Shown here: in pieces, positions 58,691-64,000 of the stretch
Position numbering within the stretch: the stretch's first letter is position 1
How the letters are laid out: every line of letters begins with the position of its first letter
Assembly: GCF_014652435.1 (NCBI RefSeq)
Contig: NZ_BMYU01000001.1
Coordinates: 868,001-932,000 of the forward strand
Source: Cognatundibacterium squillarum
GTDB lineage: Bacteria > Pseudomonadota > Gammaproteobacteria > Burkholderiales > Burkholderiaceae_D
Length of the DNA: 64,000 bases
Direction of reading: 5' to 3'
Notes under the pieces: generated by a model
Seen by the model: the letters and a program-made list of their open reading frames with translations, nothing else
Databases searched by the model: none
Told to the model about the DNA's origin: nothing
Made by a program: the position numbers and the translations under genes

Positions 58691-60421
58691 ATGAGCAACG
58701 ACAACAAAAACAAAGCAGCAGAATCTGCTGCCCCTGCCTCGAATTTTCTGCGCAATATCATTGATGCGGATCTGGCCAGCGGCAAATATCAGCGAGAAGG
58801 CTTACCCTCCGTCATTACCCGCTTTCCACCGGAACCAAACGGCTATCTGCATATCGGACATGCAAAATCGATTTGCCTGAACTTCGGACTGGCCCGCGAC
58901 TACGAAGGGCGTTGCCACCTTCGCTTTGACGACACCAATCCGGAAAAAGAAGATCAGGAATACGTTGATACCATCATCGACAGTGTTCAGTGGCTGGGCT
59001 TTGACTGGAACCGCGCTGACGGCAGCCATCTGTATTACGCAAGTGATTACTTTGATACGTTTTACGCGATTGCGGAGTACCTGATTCAGGCAGGCCATGC
59101 TTATGTTGACAGCCAGTCTGCCGAAGATATGGCAGCTAACCGCGGTGATTTTTCACGTCCGGGCGTGAACTCTCCTTTCCGTGACAGACCGGCAAGCGAA
59201 TCTCTGGATTTATTCCGCCGCATGAAGGCCGGAGAATTCCAGGGTGGCGAGCATATCGTTCGTGCAAAAATTGACATGGCATCGCCCAATATGAACATGC
59301 GCGACCCTGCAATTTATCGCATCCGCCATGCACATCACCATCGTACCGGCGACAAGTGGTGCATCTATCCAATGTATGATTTCGCGCACCCACTGGAAGA
59401 TGCCATTGAAAAAATCACACACTCCGTTTGTACACTGGAATTTCAGGATCACCGTCCGTTCTATGACTGGGTCATCCTGCGCGCTGCTGAAGGTGGATTC
59501 TTCCAGCAACCGGTTCCTCAACAATATGAGTTCGCACGCCTGAACCTGACCTACGTTGTCACCAGCAAACGCAAGCTCCGCCAGCTGGTTGAACAAAACA
59601 TTGTCAGCGGATGGGATGACCCGCGTATGCCTACCATCGTCGGTTTCCGCCGCCGTGGATACACACCTGAAGCCATTCAGCTGTTCTGTGAGCGCATTGG
59701 CGTTTCCAAAGCAGATGGATGGATAGACTACAGCACGATTGAGGGTGCACTGCGTGATGATCTGGATCCGAAAGCTCCGCGCGCGACTGCTGTTCTGCGT
59801 CCGCTGAAACTGATCATCGATAACTTCCCTGAAAATGAACAGATTGCCTGTTCTGCGCCGGTACATCCACATCACCCTGAACGCGGTCTACGTGAATTTA
59901 CCATTGGCAAAGAGCTCTGGATCGAAGCCGAAGATTTTATGGAAGAGCCGGTTAAAGGTTATTTCCGTTTATTCCCGGGCAACAAAGTACGTTTACGTTA
60001 TGGCTATGTTGTCGAATGCACAGGCTTTGATAAGGACGCAGACGGCAATATTACTGCTGTCCATTGCGAGTATTTCCCTGACAGTAAGAGCGGTACGCCG
60101 GGCAGCGCTAACTATAAAGTAAAAGGCAATATTCACTGGGTGAATGCAGCTGACGCTGTTCAGGCAGAAGTTCGCCTGTATGATCGTTTATTCACGGATG
60201 CAACACCGGATGCGGGCGGTAAAGACTTTATGACTTTGCTGAACCCAAATTCTCTTGAAGTCATTCAGGCTTATGTTGAACCTGGCATGGCACAAGTCGA
60301 GCCGGATACCCGACTGCAGTTTGAACGGCATGGCTATTTCGTGACTGACCGCAAAGATTCTCAGGTAGGCAAACCTGTCTTTAACCGCATTACTACGCTG
60401 AAGGATTCTTTTGGCAAGTAA
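58691..60421 (+). CDS. glnS: Glutaminyl-tRNA synthetase
   Basis: Charges tRNA-Gln with glutamine. 576 residues. The class I signature RFPPEPNGYLHIGHAKSICL contains the HIGH motif. RFDDTNPEKEDQEYVDTI, then HHHRTGDKWCIYPMYDFAHP and the KMSKS-type loop VVTSKRKLRQLVE follow, and the anticodon-binding beta-barrel domains fill the C-terminal 230 residues. It is complete, with a typical N-terminal Gln-enzyme start (NFLRNIIDADLASGKY). It is a single gene ending at a strong terminator. Confidence 0.98.
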   Translation: MSNDNKNKAAESAAPASNFLRNIIDADLASGKYQREGLPSVITRFPPEPNGYLHIGHAKSICLNFGLARDYEGRCHLRFDDTNPEKEDQEYVDTIIDSVQWLGFDWNRADGSHLYYASDYFDTFYAIAEYLIQAGHAYVDSQSAEDMAANRGDFSRPGVNSPFRDRPASESLDLFRRMKAGEFQGGEHIVRAKIDMASPNMNMRDPAIYRIRHAHHHRTGDKWCIYPMYDFAHPLEDAIEKITHSVCTLEFQDHRPFYDWVILRAAEGGFFQQPVPQQYEFARLNLTYVVTSKRKLRQLVEQNIVSGWDDPRMPTIVGFRRRGYTPEAIQLFCERIGVSKADGWIDYSTIEGALRDDLDPKAPRATAVLRPLKLIIDNFPENEQIACSAPVHPHHPERGLREFTIGKELWIEAEDFMEEPVKGYFRLFPGNKVRLRYGYVVECTGFDKDADGNITAVHCEYFPDSKSGTPGSANYKVKGNIHWVNAADAVQAEVRLYDRLFTDATPDAGGKDFMTLLNPNSLEVIQAYVEPGMAQVEPDTRLQFERHGYFVTDRKDSQVGKPVFNRITTLKDSFGK

Positions 60422-60452
60422 GCAAAGTAAAGTGCCAAAGAGTCAAAAATAA

Positions 60453-60482
60453 AAAGCCACAGCGATTGCTGTGGCTTTTTTT
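60453..60482 (+). terminator. Terminator after glnS
   Basis: AAAGCCACAGC (60453-60463) pairs perfectly with GCTGTGGCTTT (60468-60478), followed by a T-tract to 60482. Confidence 0.93.
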
Positions 60483-60576
60483 CTAAAAAAACCGGGATTA
60501 TCCTAACGACGCTGGCATATTCCGTGTCGGCTCGCTAAGCTGGTAAGTATCACATTGCCTCCCAAGCAGGAAAGAT

Positions 60577-61500
60577 ATGTTTAACCATCTGCGCCGGATT
60601 GCCGGCATTTCAATGACTCTTTCACTGCTTTGCAGTTTGTCGCCAGTCAGCGCAGATACGAATGAACCCATCCATGTTCGTTATTATCAGGGCGGCACAG
60701 TACCGGACTACGCTGTTAAGGTGCTGACGCTTGCCTTACAAAAAAGTGGTTCTGCCTACACACTGACCCCTGTTACAACGCCGATGACAACGCCGCGCAT
60801 TGTCAGAACGATCAAAAACAATACATCGGATGGTGTCAACATATTCTGGGCGGCAAGCAGTCCCGAACTGGAAAATACACTGGCAGCAATTCCTGTTCCG
60901 ATAGAGCGCGGCTTAATCGGATTCCGGGTACTGGTGATCCGGCAAGATCACTTACTGCGTATAGAACAAATCAGCAACGAGATCAGTCTCAGAACCATCA
61001 GTCTGTTGCAGGGCTTAGGCTGGAGTGATGCCGCCATCTTAAGAAAGAATGGTTTTTCTGTTACGGAAGCTGTACCCGACAATCTGTACAATATGCTTGC
61101 GGCCGGACGGGCAGACGCGTTCCCGCGAAGCGTCATCGATGTAGATCGTGAACTTCGTGCTCAGCAAAAGTTGCATACCGGACTGATCATAGCGCCGGGA
61201 ATCGCAATCACCTACCCACGATTTGGTGTCTTTTTCTTTGTTTCCTCCAATAACAAGCCGCTTCGGCTTGCACTCGAAAAAGGAATGCAGACTGCACTAA
61301 AAGACGGAAGCTTTTTAAAACTATACGAAGAGGATCCGGACATCCGGACCGCCCTGAAAATTTTGCGTGAACCACGCAAAATTTATGTATTAGCAGCAAA
61401 CTCACCGGATTCAGCTTTGCAAAGACTGGATCCAAGCTTATTTGAGCCTATGTTGTCAGGGATTATCAAAGAAAGCCCGGTAAAAAACTCTTCAAAATAA
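60577..61500 (+). CDS. Periplasmic solute-binding-like protein
   Basis: 307 residues with a Sec signal peptide (ISMTLSLLCSLSPVSA). The mature part resembles a type II periplasmic binding fold: IHVRYYQGGTVPDYAVKVLTLALQKSG, later LLQGLGWSDAAILRKNGFSV, LYNMLAAGRADAFPRSVID, ALEKGMQTALKDGSFLKLYE. This fits the family-3 solute-binding or transporter-associated sensor group. The ligand is unknown, and no permease or ATPase is adjacent, so it may be an orphan or have a signalling role. AGGAAAGAT precedes the ATG. Confidence 0.75.
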   Translation: MFNHLRRIAGISMTLSLLCSLSPVSADTNEPIHVRYYQGGTVPDYAVKVLTLALQKSGSAYTLTPVTTPMTTPRIVRTIKNNTSDGVNIFWAASSPELENTLAAIPVPIERGLIGFRVLVIRQDHLLRIEQISNEISLRTISLLQGLGWSDAAILRKNGFSVTEAVPDNLYNMLAAGRADAFPRSVIDVDRELRAQQKLHTGLIIAPGIAITYPRFGVFFFVSSNNKPLRLALEKGMQTALKDGSFLKLYEEDPDIRTALKILREPRKIYVLAANSPDSALQRLDPSLFEPMLSGIIKESPVKNSSK

Positions 61501-61556
61501 TACTTTTAAAGCAATTTCTGCCTGCAATCCGTCGCAACACTTTAAGACAGGAGGAC

Positions 61557-62231
61557 TCAGAATATATCCGCTGGTGTTATAACGAATACTGCGCCCCCCG
61601 CTTTTGCCGTCCAGAATGCCGCATCGGCACACTGAGTGGAATTGACAGGAGAGTCGTTCGTTAACTGATCAGCTTTCCCTTCAGATGCGACATAAGCCAA
61701 TGCACAAGACTGCACGCTCATACTACCGGGCACCATTTTCCTTAATAAATAATAACGCTGATCATTTGCTCCGTAAAAAACCGAAGCAGCAACCAGCTCC
61801 TGATCAGCATATGGAATATCAGTCTGATATTGCGAAATGACATCGCCATTCAGGTCATAACGCATCTGCTCTACTTTATAACGGGTTTCGTCGCGACCAG
61901 CGATGGTGCAATCGAGATACTTACGACCGGGTGCCCAGTTTAGTTGCCCGCCCGCGCAAATTGTTTTCGGTATTAGTGTGCCTGGCTGCAATAGCTGGTA
62001 ACGCGGACTTTCTGCCAAACCGAGCGCACGTACAGGATTCAGCATAACGACTTTGCTGACATTCATCCGGCGCCACTCTTTACCAAACTTCAGATACACA
62101 TCCTGCTGTCCATTCTGCGTACTTTCCAGCTTCAGCCAGTTTGCAGGCTGCTTGCTGTCGCCGGACCTTTCACATGCACACAGCGCCACCAACAGGCTGC
62201 CTGCCATCAGGAAACGGAAAAACTTTTGCAT
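61557..62231 (-). CDS. Lipoprotein of unknown function
   Basis: 224 residues. The signal ends in LCAC with a lipidation cysteine at residue 20 (a second cysteine at 18). I do not recognise the body. It has a strand-rich look (QDVYLKFGKEWRRMNVSKVV, YQLLQPGTLIPKTICAGGQL, YLDCTIAGRDETRYKVEQMRY), with cysteine pairs likely to form disulfides (ICAGG/LDC and QSCALAY/QCADAAFW) and a hydrophobic end GGAVFVITPADIF. It is convergent with the solute-binding-like gene. There is no operon partner. Confidence 0.7.
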   Translation of the reverse strand: MQKFFRFLMAGSLLVALCACERSGDSKQPANWLKLESTQNGQQDVYLKFGKEWRRMNVSKVVMLNPVRALGLAESPRYQLLQPGTLIPKTICAGGQLNWAPGRKYLDCTIAGRDETRYKVEQMRYDLNGDVISQYQTDIPYADQELVAASVFYGANDQRYYLLRKMVPGSMSVQSCALAYVASEGKADQLTNDSPVNSTQCADAAFWTAKAGGAVFVITPADIF

Positions 62232-62597
62232 TATTTTTAAATTTCTGATTTTCTGAATGATTTAAAAAACATCCCGTAAAACGGCTCATCCCCAGCATAT
62301 CCGGATCTGAAGTGCTGCGACCGGACTTATATCATTATCCTGTAAAAAAGAATGTGCGAACTCCGAAAAACTATGCCAGTTTCGGCTTTCTTAAATTGAA
62401 TTTTAACAATGTTTTTTTGATAAACATAATACATTTTCAACAGTATCGCATAGGTAAAAATACCAGTTTTTAAAATTTTGACTGTGCAGAATTAAATTTC
62501 CATTGCCACAAAGAAATTTGATCAAGTAAAATCGCGGCAAATTTCTTTACAGCAATTTGCTGCCTGTATTCCCTGAACCTACTAGTCTCTGTTAAAA
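62232..62597. other. AT-rich divergent intergenic region
   Basis: 366 bases between the orphan lipoprotein (minus) and the TonB-domain gene (plus), markedly AT-rich from 62390 on. TTGATAAACATAAT at about 62418-62431 could be promoter-like. No gene or clear operator is seen. Confidence 0.5.
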
Positions 62598-62933
62598 ATG
62601 AAAAAACTGCTGTTGATCTCCGCATTATCGCTGGCTTCTTCCCTGTCATTTGCAAACGAAATTGCACCGGTTATGGATAAACAAACCTGCGAAAAGCCGG
62701 TTTACCCAAAAGCTGCACTGATTAATGAAGAAGCGGGTGCTGTCGCATTGTCTGTTCTGGTTGCACCTGACGGTAACGTTGTGGACTCCAAAATTGAAAA
62801 GTCCAGCGGTTCTAAAACACTGGACAAAGCAACAGTCAAAGTTTTCTCCTCCTGCAAATTTAAACCGGGCACGAAAGACGGTAAAGCACAACAGGCATGG
62901 GTGAAACTGGAATACGTCTGGAGCCTTTCGTAA
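62598..62933 (+). CDS. Secreted stand-alone TonB C-terminal domain protein
   Basis: 111 residues: a Sec signal peptide (MKKLLLISALSLASSLSFA) followed directly by a TonB_C-type domain, with KPVYPKAALINEEAGAVALSVLVAPDGNVVDSKIEKSSGSKTLDKA (residues ~38-83) and FKPGTKDGKAQQAWVKLEYVW. There is no membrane anchor, no Pro-rich linker and no ExbBD-contact segment, so it cannot transduce energy like TonB. It is likely a periplasmic domain that binds receptors or peptidoglycan. Two cysteines (TCEKP, SSCKF) may pair. It is a single gene with its own terminator. Confidence 0.85.
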   Translation: MKKLLLISALSLASSLSFANEIAPVMDKQTCEKPVYPKAALINEEAGAVALSVLVAPDGNVVDSKIEKSSGSKTLDKATVKVFSSCKFKPGTKDGKAQQAWVKLEYVWSLS

Positions 62934-62956
62934 TTATTACGCAGGTTTACTGATGA

Positions 62957-62990
62957 ATAAAAAAGGATGCCTAAGCATCCTTTTTTATTT
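62957..62990 (+). terminator. Terminator after the TonB-domain gene
   Basis: AAAAGGATGC (62961-62970) pairs perfectly with GCATCCTTTT (62975-62984), with a T-rich run after it and an A run before it. Confidence 0.92.
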
Positions 62991-63117
62991 TTACAGCAGA
63001 CAGCCGTAAGGTATAACTGATGCCTCCTCAGCGGGTATCCAAAAAATCCGGAACACAGCGTATGGTAAACTTCACCCTTTACAGTACAGCGCAGGCCATT
63101 GCCTGAAAAGGTTTATC

Positions 63118-64000
63118 GTGACGACTACTCAAGACATCAGCCAACTCTATCCGAACGCTTTATGGAACTGGTTTGCGCAAATCTGTGCAATCCCTCACCC
63201 GTCAAAATATGAAGCAAAACTGAGTGCGCACATTCAGCAATGGGCCGCAGAAAAAGGTTTACCAGTCGTTGTTGACCATGTAGGCAACTTAATCATCCGT
63301 AAGGCTGCAACGGCTGGCATGGAAAACTGCAAAACCGTGGTTATTCAGGCGCACCTTGATATGGTGCCGCAGAAAAATGCTGATAAGCAGCATGACTTTG
63401 TGCTGGATGCGATTGAACCGCGCATCGACGGTGAATGGGTTAAAGCGAATGGCACCACACTGGGCGCGGACAATGGTATCGGTATGGCATCTGCGCTGGC
63501 AATTCTTGGCGCTGACGACATTCCGCATGGCCCGCTGGAAGTATTACTGACGGTTGATGAAGAAGCCGGTATGACTGGTGCATTCGGCTTGCAGGCAGGT
63601 ATGCTGAACGCAGAAATCCTGATCAACACAGACTCTGAGCAGGAAGGCGAAATCTATATGGGATGCGCAGGTGGCGTTGATGCTGAAATCAGGCTGCCGC
63701 TCAGTACAGAAAACACACCTTCAGGATTGCGCCAGTACACACTGTATATCAGCGGTCTGAAAGGTGGTCATTCCGGCGTCAATATTCATCTGGGTCGCGG
63801 TAATGCCAATAAATTATTAGCACGTTTTCTGGCCGGTCATGCGAATGAGCTGGGCATCCGTATCTCTGATATCAGCGGCGGCACACTGAGAAACGCCATT
63901 CCGCGCGAAGCGCAATGCCGGTTTCTGATTGCGCCTGAACAGGTAACACTGCTGAACCAGCGTATTGCACAATACGAGCAAATTCTGAATTCTGAACTGC
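63118..64000 (+). CDS. pepD: Aminoacyl-histidine dipeptidase PepD (partial, runs off right edge)
   Basis: M20-family zinc dipeptidase (carnosinase-like). The first 294 codons are in the window and the frame is open to the end. Motifs: LWNWFAQICAIPHPSKYE at the start, VVIQAHLDMVPQK with the first zinc histidine and Asp, GTTLGADNGIGMA with the bridging Asp, LLTVDEEAGMTGAFGL with the catalytic Glu pair, and LINTDSEQEGEIYMGCAGG, then GLKGGHSGVNIHLGRGNANK in the lid/dimer domain. The start is a GTG at 63118 with AAAAGG six bases upstream; no ATG fits the conserved N-terminus. The remaining ~190 residues should lie beyond the window. Confidence 0.93.
   Translation, partial: MTTTQDISQLYPNALWNWFAQICAIPHPSKYEAKLSAHIQQWAAEKGLPVVVDHVGNLIIRKAATAGMENCKTVVIQAHLDMVPQKNADKQHDFVLDAIEPRIDGEWVKANGTTLGADNGIGMASALAILGADDIPHGPLEVLLTVDEEAGMTGAFGLQAGMLNAEILINTDSEQEGEIYMGCAGGVDAEIRLPLSTENTPSGLRQYTLYISGLKGGHSGVNIHLGRGNANKLLARFLAGHANELGIRISDISGGTLRNAIPREAQCRFLIAPEQVTLLNQRIAQYEQILNSEL

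Overview
The window looks like a chromosomal segment of a betaproteobacterium, most likely order Burkholderiales and perhaps Oxalobacteraceae-like. This is inferred from the mix of gene families, the conserved block yebC-purD-hemF-nadD-rsfS-rlmH-maf-rng, and the PHA synthase linked to a MaoC-Pta fusion, acetate kinase and FabI. No 16S or other taxonomic marker is present, so the assignment is an inference. Almost all of the sequence is well-packed chromosomal genes. I see no prophage, insertion sequence, integrase or CRISPR array.

Layout. 1-5.7 kb: the 3' end of a TonB-dependent receptor, a GFA-family protein, a DUF3455 lipoprotein, exopolyphosphatase (ppx) and a SAM methyltransferase. 5.8-10 kb: three tandem identical tRNA-Lys(UUU) genes next to cpoB-pal-tolB-tolA on the minus strand, with tolQ and tolR absent from the expected place upstream of tolA. 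10-15 kb: a TetR/metallo-hydrolase divergent pair, then a SMI1/KNR4-like protein, an RDD membrane protein and a ChaN-like secreted protein, separated by copies of an intergenic repeat. 15-22 kb: fbp, pepN, a DUF4136 lipoprotein and a DUF1631 protein. 22-23 kb: about 1.1 kb with no convincing gene. 23-30 kb: the housekeeping block from yebC to rng. 30-35.9 kb: a LysR/secreted MBL-fold pair, an LprI-like protein, fadD and an acyltransferase-3 membrane protein.

35.9-49.4 kb is the most interesting part. Eight minus-strand genes, tightly spaced except for one 97-base gap, run from a TolC-like outer-membrane protein through an HlyD-like adaptor, a double-NBD ABC ATPase, two ABC-2 permeases, FabI and an (R)-hydratase/phosphotransacetylase fusion to acetate kinase. 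They are divergent from a class I PHA synthase (phaC). The shared intergenic region carries a perfect FNR/ANR-type box, TTGAT-CAGA-ATCAA, inside a 20-bp palindrome, with a -10-like element at the class II distance on the operon side. My reading is an oxygen-regulated module coupling fermentative ATP gain (Pta/AckA), reductant disposal (PHA, FabI) and an efflux pump. The Crp/Fnr-type regulator at 50.2-50.8 kb has an FNR-like E-x-x-S-R recognition helix but lacks an iron-sulfur cysteine set.

50.2-58.5 kb: an LPS/core cluster (waaF, msbA, an O-antigen-ligase-like gene) and dnaE, all minus strand. 58.7-64 kb: glnS, a periplasmic solute-binding-like protein, an orphan lipoprotein, a secreted stand-alone TonB C-terminal domain and the 5' part of a pepD-like aminoacyl-histidine dipeptidase that runs off the right edge.

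A second theme is a family of about 80-140 bp intergenic repeats. I find five clear copies and one degenerate copy, all in the same orientation regardless of gene direction. They share the core AGCCAGACTTTCTGCCGACG or variants of it, and four of them have a 3' hairpin whose sequence varies while the pairing is kept.
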